Shown here piece by piece: positions 52,760 to 60,228 of a stretch of 64,000 bases of DNA. The DNA is from Mycobacterium sp. IS-3022. Lineage in GTDB: Bacteria > Actinomycetota > Actinomycetes > Mycobacteriales > Mycobacteriaceae. Made by a program: the position numbers and the translations under genes. Each line of letters opens with the position of its first letter. The first letter of the stretch is position 1. The notes beneath the pieces are model-generated. The model worked only from the letters and a program-made list of their open reading frames with translations. It had not been told where the DNA came from and did no database searches. Location: the NCBI RefSeq assembly GCF_001500065.1, contig NZ_LQIN01000045.1, forward strand, positions 211,573 to 275,572. Direction: 5' to 3'.

Positions 52760-53779
52760 GTGCACATCGACGTGATGACGACTCCGCAGCCACTGCGGGA
52801 GATCGGTGAGCTGGCCCGACGGACGCAGGCGGCCGGGTTCTCTGGCTTGCTGTTCACCGAGACCGGTCGCACGCCGTACCTGAACGCGGCGGTCGCGGCG
52901 GAGGCGGCGCCGGGGTTGGAATTGTCGACGGGGGTCGCGGTGGCGTTTCCGCGCAGCCCGTTCGTGACGGCGGCGACGGCGTGGGAGTTGCAGGAGGCGA
53001 CGGGCGGTCACTTTCGGCTGGGCTTGGGTACGCAGGTACGCACGCATGTGGTGCGGCGATACGGGATGGAGTTCGAGCGCCCGGGCCCGCGGCTGCGGGA
53101 TTACGTGCGTGCGGTGAAGGCGTGCTTTCACGCGTTTCGGACAGGCAAGCTGGAACATCACGGCGACTTCTACAGCCTGGACTTCATCACACCGCAGTGG
53201 AGCGCAGGGCCGATCGACGCGCCGGACCCGAAAGTCGATGTGGCGGCGGTGAACCCGTGGATGTTGCGGATGGCGGGCGAGGTGGCCGACGGAATCCATG
53301 TGCATCCGCTCGGCGAGCCGGGGTACATCGGAAGGCATGTGATGCCGAATGTGGCTGAGGGCGCGGAGAAGTCGGGGCGGTCGGCGGATGACATCGCGGT
53401 GATCGTGCCGGTGATGACGATCGTGGGAGACACCGACGAGGAGCGGCATCGGGAACGGGAGTTGGTGCGGGCGAGCATGAGCTTCTACGGCAGCACGCCG
53501 AACTATGCGTTCATCTGGGACGAGGCGGGCTTCGAGGGCACGACGGCGCGGATCCGGGAGAAGCAGAAGGCCGGCGACTACCAGGGCATGGCGGCGCAGA
53601 TCAGCGACGAGCACATCGCGACGTTCGCGACGGAGTCGACGTGGGACGGGTTGGCGGACGCGTTGGTCGAGAAGTATGGCGGGGTGGCGTCGCGCATCGT
53701 GCTGTACAACGCGCTGGCCGATCCCGAGCGGTTCGACCGCTACGGCGAGGTAGCGCAGCGCATCACCCAGCGCGGCTGA
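52760..53779 (+). CDS. LLM-class F420-dependent oxidoreductase
   Basis: GTG 52760 gives 339 residues (VHIDVMTTPQPLREIGEL), full length for this TIM-barrel family; the open frame back to 52625 is non-coding hairpin and repeat DNA. Family blocks are FTETGRTPYLNAAVAAEA, GHFRLGLGTQVRTHV, VAAVNPWMLRMAGEVADGIHVHPL. These enzymes use F420 or FMN to oxidise or reduce diverse substrates. The substrate is unknown. Confidence 0.82.
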   Translation: MHIDVMTTPQPLREIGELARRTQAAGFSGLLFTETGRTPYLNAAVAAEAAPGLELSTGVAVAFPRSPFVTAATAWELQEATGGHFRLGLGTQVRTHVVRRYGMEFERPGPRLRDYVRAVKACFHAFRTGKLEHHGDFYSLDFITPQWSAGPIDAPDPKVDVAAVNPWMLRMAGEVADGIHVHPLGEPGYIGRHVMPNVAEGAEKSGRSADDIAVIVPVMTIVGDTDEERHRERELVRASMSFYGSTPNYAFIWDEAGFEGTTARIREKQKAGDYQGMAAQISDEHIATFATESTWDGLADALVEKYGGVASRIVLYNALADPERFDRYGEVAQRITQRG

Positions 53780-53809
53780 CTCAGGTCGCGGCATACCTGT
53801 CGGCCGCCA

Positions 53810-54583
53810 TCAGTCGAGCGCGAACCGCCCTTCTCGAAACCGTTCGGTCGCACGGGTATCCACCAACTCCATCCGATCGTCGGGATGTTTCCAGTAGTGC
53901 CGCACTAACCAATACAACGCAACGCCGCGCGGCACGTAGATGTCAGCGACACTGATGATCTCTTCACGACCATCCCGCATTCGAAGCACGACCGCCCGAC
54001 GGGCCTTCCGGGACTCCGCACGGTCGGCGACGTCCACCACGTCATCCCACTCGAACACCCGTGTTGTCAGAATGTCCGCGTTCTCGATCATGGCAGGCGT
54101 CAACTTGACGTGCCCCACCCCGCCTCGGCGCCAAGCGGCGATCAAACCAGTGATACCCATACACACGGCGAATCCTGCCGCAACAGGCAAGATGGCCTGC
54201 AATATGCGCGTATTCGCGATCTCGATAGCGCCGAATGGCGCGAACACGGTGAATATCAGGCCACTCGGTATGAACACTACAACGCCCGCGAGCATGAGGA
54301 TGCTGAACCTTCTGTCTGGCCACACAGTGAAACCTGTTGCATCACTTGTGGTCTGCAATGTCGTCCGGCCAAGCCCGACTAGCGATATCGCCGCCAGAAA
54401 GATCAGCAGAAAGATCGCCCACCCGAATGTCACCGCTGTCGTCAGATAGTTCCCACGGGTCGCTGCTGCGACTCCCAGGTAGGCGAACGCCACCGCGACA
54501 GCGAACGAGAGCACCACCGCCACGACAAGAAAAGTACGCCCGCCACGCCAACCCGAAGGCTCCGGTAGTTCTAATACGGACAC
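53810..54583 (-). CDS. multi-pass membrane protein, candidate immunity protein of the left toxin locus
   Basis: GTG 54583 gives 257 residues; the frame also opens upstream but inside the toxin-like gene. About four to five membrane segments are seen (VVAVVLSFAVAVAFAYLGV, VTFGWAIFLLIFLAAISLVG, LAGVVVFIPSGLIFTV, LPVAAGFAVCMGITGLIAAW), then a cytoplasmic-type ~95-residue tail resembling a bacterial PH-like domain. It overlaps the 3' end of the toxin-like gene by 13 bases. The arrangement, a membrane protein behind a membrane-acting toxin, suggests immunity, which is inference. Confidence 0.65.
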   Translation of the reverse strand: MSVLELPEPSGWRGGRTFLVVAVVLSFAVAVAFAYLGVAAATRGNYLTTAVTFGWAIFLLIFLAAISLVGLGRTTLQTTSDATGFTVWPDRRFSILMLAGVVVFIPSGLIFTVFAPFGAIEIANTRILQAILPVAAGFAVCMGITGLIAAWRRGGVGHVKLTPAMIENADILTTRVFEWDDVVDVADRAESRKARRAVVLRMRDGREEIISVADIYVPRGVALYWLVRHYWKHPDDRMELVDTRATERFREGRFALD

Positions 54584-55942
54584 ACCACATCCCCTACAAA
54601 CTTGCCCAACTCCGCGCCGCCGTACGAGCCTCCAAATGCGAACAAGACGGCCAGGGTCGGTACGAAGACCGGTGCAGCCGGACCGGTGGCAAGTCCTGCC
54701 GCCGCACCAAACTCCGCTCCGGCCCACCCACCACCGCCGCCCGCGATGCCAGCCACCAGCGCGATGCACCGGTCCTTGCCTGAGTCGGCCATAACCATGT
54801 CGAATACCGTCGTCGCCGCGCCCAGTGCTGGGCCACCGAACTTCATTGTCTTCCCGATGTTCTCGACCGAATCCGCGGTGAGCATCGGCAAGGACCCGCC
54901 ACGAGCGACGTGCTTCTCCAGCCCCGACATGGCGGCCCCGGTATTCATCGAGATGTTGTCGATCAATTCGACCGGAACAGTACTGTGCCGACCGCCTGCC
55001 GTGGTGAAGCCCGCGGTCCGGTGGCCAGTCGGGTCCATCGACATCGTCAAGTTCGAGCCGTCGGCGTAGGTGATCGACGTGTAATCGCAGTCGGTCCCCA
55101 TGTCATGCCACGAACTCGTCCGCGCCACGAAATTGCCATCCTTGTCGAACTCCTCCATTTGGTAGAAGTTCTGCTTGCTCGGCCAATCGAAAGGATCCAT
55201 GCGGGTGGTGACGGCCTTGCTGCCGTCCTGTTTGATCACTGTCGTCACCTCCTCGCCGTGCTTGTTCGTGGATTCGATGACTTCCCGGACGTTCTGCTGC
55301 TGATCGGCGGCGCGGATCGAGTCCTGCGCCATCATGCCGACGACTGTCCGCGGGTCCGGCACCTGATCCTGGGGCCGCTGCGCCGTGGGCAACATCATGT
55401 CGCCCAGATCAGTCGGCGGGCCCGCCTCGACGAACCCGAATTCTTTGCCTGCGGCCACGACGGCGTCTGCGGTCGCGTTGTCGGCATCGCCGACCGCCTT
55501 CAGCATCGTGTTGATGGTGGCCTGCTCCTGCTGGGCCAACGCCTGCAGCTTGGCCATCTCCTCCTCGGACATGTAGACCGGATCGACGAGCACCACCCAT
55601 TGATCACTGACGGTCAACGGGCCGGCGTCGAGTTCGTCGGCCTTGGCCAGCAGCGTCTTGCGGGCAGTACCGATCGACTCGGAGCCACTCCTCAGCGCCG
55701 CCGCAACCTTGCTGGCGAATTTCCGAGAACTTCGACGCTTCGCGCTCCGCCCGCCCGAACATCGCACTCGCGGCGTCATGGGATGCTCCCGACCATGCCC
55801 GGGTTTCCGGCATCTGCGCGCACGCCGTGTCGATACCCGACACGGCATCGGCCACTGTCTGTGCTCGCGTTTTGATCGCCGCGGCGGAGGTCTCCAACGA
55901 CTCTGGATTCCAACCGCGCAGAGTCGGCCGGGAAGGCAGCAT
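54571..55942 (-). pseudogene. WXG-motif T7SS toxin-like protein with glycine-rich tail, frameshifted
   Basis: From ATG 55942 an N-terminal helical WXG domain (MLPSRPTLRGWNPESLETSA; Trp50-Ser-Gly52 in RAWSGASHDAA) runs to about 55725. The rest, from KFASKVAAALRSG to the stop at 54571, is one base out of frame. Removing one G of TCGGAAATTC joins them into a ~456-residue protein. After a YMSEE stretch and a linker, a hydrophilic middle (DGSKAVTTRMD, TTAGGRHSTVPVE) leads to a hydrophobic Gly/Ala tail (GIAGGGGGWAGAEFG, LAVLFAFGGSYGG) that resembles glycine-zipper pore formers. It lies 3 bases after the EspC-like gene. Pore formation is inferred; the frameshift could be an error. Confidence 0.6.
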
Positions 55943-55945
55943 CGG

Positions 55946-56230
55946 TCAGAACAATCCATCGAAGTTGGTCGCCAGTGTCGCGTCGGCCACCTCAAAGGTG
56001 TCCCCCGCCCCGCGCACGGCCTCACCCATCTTCGCCACGTTCGCTGCCAGCTTGTCGGCCATCTGAGTGAAATGCTCCCCCACCGATCTCGCAGCCCACT
56101 GTGTTGTCGACCCGGGCAACCCGTCTGCCCCCGACGTGACGGCGGGTCCCACGGCGGCATCAGTGATACGTCCGCTGACGGTGTCTACGTGCCCGGCGAA
56201 CGCGCGGAGGATCTCCGGATCGACAAGCAC
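55946..56230 (-). CDS. EspC-like (DUF2580) ESX-secreted partner protein
   Basis: GTG 56230 gives 94 residues, with an AGGGG ribosome-binding sequence 8 bases before it. It matches the DUF2580 pattern: LVDPEILRAFAGHVDTVSGRI, STTQWAARSVGEHF, GEAVRGAGDTFEVAD and NFDGLF. Such ~100-residue helical proteins pair with WXG proteins for export by a mycobacterial ESX (type VII) system. A longer start at 56323 is possible but less like family members. It is first in the left operon. Confidence 0.82.
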   Translation of the reverse strand: MLVDPEILRAFAGHVDTVSGRITDAAVGPAVTSGADGLPGSTTQWAARSVGEHFTQMADKLAANVAKMGEAVRGAGDTFEVADATLATNFDGLF

Positions 56231-56650
56231 AGAATCCCCTGTCTCGTATTGATGGCCCGTCCATTCTCCAGCACGTCGCAGGGGCCGGGACGCACCAGTT
56301 AATGCCCCGGGGGCCTCATTCACTCCAGGGGGCGAGATCTTCGCGAATTGGTGCGGTTTCTTGGCTGCACGCCGATCAACGCGACGATCTCACCGACGGC
56401 CGAGCCCTCAAGCGTCTTACCGACGGCCGGTTCGCGGCCGGTTCGTAGCATCGGGATCAAACGGCTCGCGTGATCGCCGTCTTGGGCGGGACGTTGCTCA
56501 GGGGCCGCGCTGAGCTGCGTCGATTCCGTGGAACCAACGCATAAAGGTGATGCGCGCCCGATGCGGGTGGCGGGACAAACTTCCGCTCTGAGCTGCACTG
56601 CAGGTGCGATAGTCTCGCTTGCGGCGTGTGAGGCCGATGAGGGGATTGGC
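56231..56650. promoter_or_regulatory. divergent intergenic region between the two ESX-toxin operons
   Basis: A 420-base gap between the EspC-like gene (-) and the small ESX-like gene (+). It must carry both promoters. A minus-strand frame is open until TGA at 56320-56322 and has a sensible-looking stretch (KTLEGSAVGEIVALIG), but I cannot support it as a gene. No clear -10/-35 pair was identified by eye. Confidence 0.4.
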
Positions 56651-56926
56651 GTGGCAAACGAACTGGAAGTGGACTCGGGCGACCTTCGGGTGGCAGCCGC
56701 CGACAGTGATGCTGTGGCGAGCACGTTGGGAGGCGCGGCCGCGGGAGGCTCGACCAGCGCACAGCCCAGCGCTGCGGGCGTTTTGGCTCTGGACGCCGCA
56801 ATCAACGCTGTGCGTGCTCGCCAGTCGGCACGAGTGTCGGGCCAAGCCGGTGATCTGTCGGTGGCTAGCGCTCGCTACGACGACACCGACGGCGGAAGCG
56901 CTGAAACTATTTCGGTAACGGTGTGA
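56651..56926 (+). CDS. small ESX-substrate-like (WXG100/type VII target) protein
   Basis: GTG 56651 gives 91 residues (VANELEVDSGDLRVAAADSD). It is helical and Ala-rich with a turn about residue 35 and ends with a YxxxD motif, YDDTD (Tyr76, Asp80), the general type VII secretion signal. It has no Trp-x-Gly. Its last 4 bases overlap the toxin start (GTGA). It is probably the chaperone/partner of the toxin in export. Confidence 0.72.
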   Translation: MANELEVDSGDLRVAAADSDAVASTLGGAAAGGSTSAQPSAAGVLALDAAINAVRARQSARVSGQAGDLSVASARYDDTDGGSAETISVTV

Positions 56927-58908
56927 GTCCTGCGGGCGCGTCACCCGGGCTGCCTTCACGTTCAGAGATCGAGGAATGGTCGACCAGCGTTCTCGATGGC
57001 GCGGCGGCACGGTGGCGTGCGTCAGCGACGGACTCCGATCAAGCCTTTGCCCAGCATCGCGCCAACGTCTTCAACACCAACTGGGCCGGTGACGCCAAAG
57101 ACGCCGCTGTGAATCGGGTGACCACCGATGCCGTCGTGGTCAGCAACCAGAGTTCGGTGCAACGGGCGGGCGCTCAGATCGCCGAGGACGGTAGCCGCGA
57201 TATCCAGGCGGCGAAGCAGGAAGCGTTGGACGCCATCGCCGAGGCCGAGGCGAACGGGTTCGAGATTGGCGAAGATCTGTCGGTTACCGACACCCGCGAT
57301 GTAGATGTGTCCGCGGTGGCGGCGCGGACGATGGCTGCGCGCGAGCACGCCGAGGACATCCGCTGGTTCGCAGAGCGACTGGCGCAGACCGATGAGTTAG
57401 TCGGTAAGCGGCTCCAGGCGAAAGCCGTTGAACTGGAGGGCATCCGGTTCGACGGCGAGCGTGATGACCGGCGTGACAGCTCGGTCCAGTTGGTGGACAA
57501 CGAGATCCAACCCGATAGCGAGCGCAACCCAGACGGCAAGGAGGGACATCCCGCAGCGGACGGGGAACGAACCTGGCAGGACATGCTGCTGCCGCCAAAC
57601 GAATCAGAAACTGCGGGCGCTGAAGAGACACCGGGTCCGCTGGAGGTGCCGGCGGGTGAGGACGCCGAACGCGCCGACGGCGCGCCGCCAAACCCGCTGG
57701 ACGCGTTGGCAGGGAAGGAATCCGACGCCAACCCCGACGACACACCCGCCAACCTGAACGAGGCGCTGTTCGGGCCCGGCGCGGCCACGCCGCCGAGCGT
57801 GCTAGACCGTCTGGCCGCCCAAGCCCGAGGAGAGAAAGGCCCCACCGACACCCCGTACACCCGGTCCCCGTTGGAGGGCCCGATCGTCTCAGCCGACCCG
57901 TCTGTCATAGATCAGCAGGCGGCGCGCGTGGATGCTGCCCAGCAAGCCGTGGCCGCCGCCCAGGCCGATTTGGATGCCGCGGCCGCGCAGACAGTCATGC
58001 AGGGTGCCGGCGCCGGCCCAGGCCGCGATGTCACCGACTCGTTGAGCCAGAAGCTGTTCGACGCCCGCGCTGACCTGACCGCGCAGACCGACATCCTCGA
58101 GAACCTCAATCAGGCCGCAGCCGAAACAGGAGGTAGGCAGGTCGATGTTCCTGCGCTTCCGCCTAACGCCGACGTGCAAGCGTTCCCGGCGCCGCCCAGC
58201 TTCGCCGAGCAGGCCGCTGAGGGGCTTTCGGAGTCCAGTCGCGACATCCACGAGGCCACTTTCGGAATAGTGCCTGATTACGCCCACACCGCCGAAGTGT
58301 TCGCCAATTGGGGTGAGCACTCCGGCGCCGAGCAGCTCGGAGCCGTACTCGACACGGCCGGCTCACTGCCGCTGCCCGGCGCCAAACCCCTCGGCGAAGC
58401 GCTGGAACACGGGCTCGACGCCTTCAATGCGGGCCGCCACGCGGATGACTTACCCAACACCGGACACCACGACGTGGACACACCGAGCGTGGGCCACAGC
58501 GATGCCGATGTCGGGCCTGTCGCGCAGTTCGGAATCGAAGACACTGCCGCCCTGCTTGCCCACAGCGAATCCAGCGGTGGACACCTCATCGAACGCCACG
58601 TCGCCCAAACTCCCGCCGATCTCGCCGCACGCCTAGAGACAACCAAACTTCAAACGGTCTCGACATTCGTAACAGCTGAGGAAGCAGCCTCAGCGGTCAG
58701 TACTGCTCTTCAACATAATCAGCAAATGCTCAACGACTGGGTCGCGAACGGAGCACTACGCAAACTCGAACTCGATGCGCCTTTCAACGGCGGGACAGTA
58801 CTGGAGCGTGGCGCCGCTGACGCGACGACGGGCACCAGCGTTAAAGTGGTGCTCAAAGGCGACGGAAACGGCGGATGGTACGTGTTAACAGGGTTCCCCA
58901 GGCCATGA
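56923..58908 (+). CDS. T7SS polymorphic toxin with C-terminal RNase A-like (CdiA-CT) domain
   Basis: GTG 56923 gives 661 residues. The N-terminal ~190 residues are a helical WXG-type domain (Trp54-Ala-Gly56 in NTNWAGDAKD). A long Pro/Glu/Asp-rich linker (about 200-330) and another helical region follow. The C-terminal ~110 residues match the bacterial RNase A-like toxin domain of CdiA proteins: GGHLIERHV (His554, His559), STFVTAEEAASAV, VLKGDGNGGWYVLTGFP at the end. In such toxins the end usually reads T-x-Y-P; here Phe658 replaces the Tyr. It should cleave RNA in a target cell. The immunity gene overlaps its stop by 4 bases. Confidence 0.82.
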   Translation: MSPAGASPGLPSRSEIEEWSTSVLDGAAARWRASATDSDQAFAQHRANVFNTNWAGDAKDAAVNRVTTDAVVVSNQSSVQRAGAQIAEDGSRDIQAAKQEALDAIAEAEANGFEIGEDLSVTDTRDVDVSAVAARTMAAREHAEDIRWFAERLAQTDELVGKRLQAKAVELEGIRFDGERDDRRDSSVQLVDNEIQPDSERNPDGKEGHPAADGERTWQDMLLPPNESETAGAEETPGPLEVPAGEDAERADGAPPNPLDALAGKESDANPDDTPANLNEALFGPGAATPPSVLDRLAAQARGEKGPTDTPYTRSPLEGPIVSADPSVIDQQAARVDAAQQAVAAAQADLDAAAAQTVMQGAGAGPGRDVTDSLSQKLFDARADLTAQTDILENLNQAAAETGGRQVDVPALPPNADVQAFPAPPSFAEQAAEGLSESSRDIHEATFGIVPDYAHTAEVFANWGEHSGAEQLGAVLDTAGSLPLPGAKPLGEALEHGLDAFNAGRHADDLPNTGHHDVDTPSVGHSDADVGPVAQFGIEDTAALLAHSESSGGHLIERHVAQTPADLAARLETTKLQTVSTFVTAEEAASAVSTALQHNQQMLNDWVANGALRKLELDAPFNGGTVLERGAADATTGTSVKVVLKGDGNGGWYVLTGFPRP

Positions 58909-59231
58909 ACGACGGCTCAATATCTACGGACTTGTACCAATTCCTGGCCACCAACTTCCATCAGGACTGGGATTTGGAAGCTGATGACTGGGAAGGGATT
59001 GTCGACAACTATGTCAACGAAGACCCCACGGCCGGGCCCCTACGGACATTGGCACAAGAGATCGACGAGCTGCGCGAGGCCCGTGCGGAACCGGAACTGA
59101 AGCAGTTCTTGGTGTACAGCGTTGGCGTTGACTACGGCCCCCAGCCGCTGACTTACAAAGAGTGGCTAGGCCGGATCGCGGACCGGTTGCGCACCCAGGC
59201 CGCCGCGATCGACATTGGCAGCGCTCAGTAG
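58905..59231 (+). CDS. CdiI-type immunity protein
   Basis: ATG 58905 gives 108 residues, overlapping the toxin stop (ATGA). The pattern matches the contact-dependent growth inhibition immunity family: LYQFLATNFHQDWDLEADDW, EIDELREARAEPELKQFL and YGPQPLTYKEWLGRI. It should bind and block the RNase domain encoded just upstream. Its base composition is visibly less GC-rich than the core genes. A start at 58875 would lie in the toxin. Confidence 0.85.
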   Translation: MNDGSISTDLYQFLATNFHQDWDLEADDWEGIVDNYVNEDPTAGPLRTLAQEIDELREARAEPELKQFLVYSVGVDYGPQPLTYKEWLGRIADRLRTQAAAIDIGSAQ

Positions 59232-59763
59232 CCGTTTGACCACGCGAGTTCTTTGGCTGCCACGAGATCCGTAAAACGCTTCCTCGGAAAGACCAGCCGA
59301 TGATGTCCAGTCGGGCGCCGTCCAGTCCATGCGAGGGTGGCCCAGTGCCCACCACTTTTGCGTAGCCGTGCGACCAATTAATGAATTTGTGAGGCCCGGC
59401 TGCGTTTCCGAAAAGAAGTTCTGCGGTACAAGCGAAATCGGCGGACGCTGACGCTGATGTCCGCATATGTTGCACTAGCGAACGTTGGACCGAGGTGACC
59501 AAGCTGGTCGCTGCGGGTTCTTGGAAAGGCATCCGTGGCCCTCAGAATGGCGACGCCGATGTTCTGATCGAGAAGCGTCCATGGGTAGCTGCGGACAACA
59601 TCGCCGACAGAAGGCACGAGTACAGGACCCATTGCCCAGAATGCGGTGCGGAGATTCCTCCATAGCAGGGACGAGTACAGACCCGGCTAAGCGAGGGCAG
59701 CGTCCCGGCCACATGACGTAGTAGGCGACCAGAGCCACCGACAACAGACCTAAAGGAGGATCC
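59232..59763. other. 530-base region with possible gene remnants
   Basis: No intact gene can be supported. On the plus strand a frame open from 59393 to TAG 59663-59665 reads like a protein (WTEVTKLVAAGSWKGIRG, then HCPECGAEIPP, a CxxC zinc-like pair) but lacks a good start; the first in-frame GTG is 59495. On the minus strand a 50-codon frame (59225-59377) ends in RLVFPRKRFTDLVAAKEL. These look like decayed immunity or accessory genes behind the toxin locus. The bases before 59764 carry the ribosome-binding site of the next gene. Confidence 0.35.
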
Positions 59764-60093
59764 GTGGGCTTGTTCAAAAAGAAGAAGCAGTCCGAATCAA
59801 CTGATTCCACCGATGGGAAGGTCTACTACTCCACCCCTTTCGGCGATACGAGAGACGGCCAACAGAAGCTGTTTCTGCTTGAACGCGAGGGCGTTCGGTA
59901 CTTGCCCGTTTTTCGCAGCGTGGAGTCCATGAAGGAGTTCTACGAGCGCATGAATCGCGCCGCGTACATGATTCTTGAGGGAGACGTAAAGAGTGTGATG
60001 GAGACAAACCGCTCAATTGAGATGATGACGCGGGTCGGGATCGTAATTGAACCTCTGAGCGAACATCCGGTGGAGATCATGCCTGACGCTTGA
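59764..60093 (+). CDS. SseB-like small protein, possible accessory immunity protein
   Basis: GTG 59764 gives 109 residues, preceded by a perfect AAAGGAGG ribosome-binding site. A Lys-rich start (GLFKKKKQSEST) leads into a pattern like the SseB N-terminal domain (LFLLEREGVRYLPVFRSVES, then RVGIVIEPLSEHPVEI). This domain is used as an immunity or effector-binding module next to some polymorphic toxins. It has low GC for this genome. Being 3' of the CdiI gene suggests a role in the same system, which is inference. Confidence 0.6.
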   Translation: MGLFKKKKQSESTDSTDGKVYYSTPFGDTRDGQQKLFLLEREGVRYLPVFRSVESMKEFYERMNRAAYMILEGDVKSVMETNRSIEMMTRVGIVIEPLSEHPVEIMPDA

Positions 60094-60228
60094 CGGACGC
60101 CGAGTCAGGCTGCGAGCGGTGATCGTCGAGTCCGGCGTGGGTTGACGCCACTGCTGATGCGTCACTGGGGCCATCCGCCGAAGGCGATTAACTGGTTTGC
60201 GGCCCGGGCCAATACCATCGCTGACGCT

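Noticed and set aside
54571..56160. 530-codon frame starting upstream of the left toxin gene
   Set aside because: Its first ~145 codons are an Arg/Trp/Cys-rich shadow over the EspC-like gene and the real WXG start; the true N-terminus is in the frame from 55942.
56320..56805. Minus-strand frame opposite the small ESX-like gene
   Set aside because: Most of it lies antisense to a supported gene; only a short end looks protein-like, with no good start.
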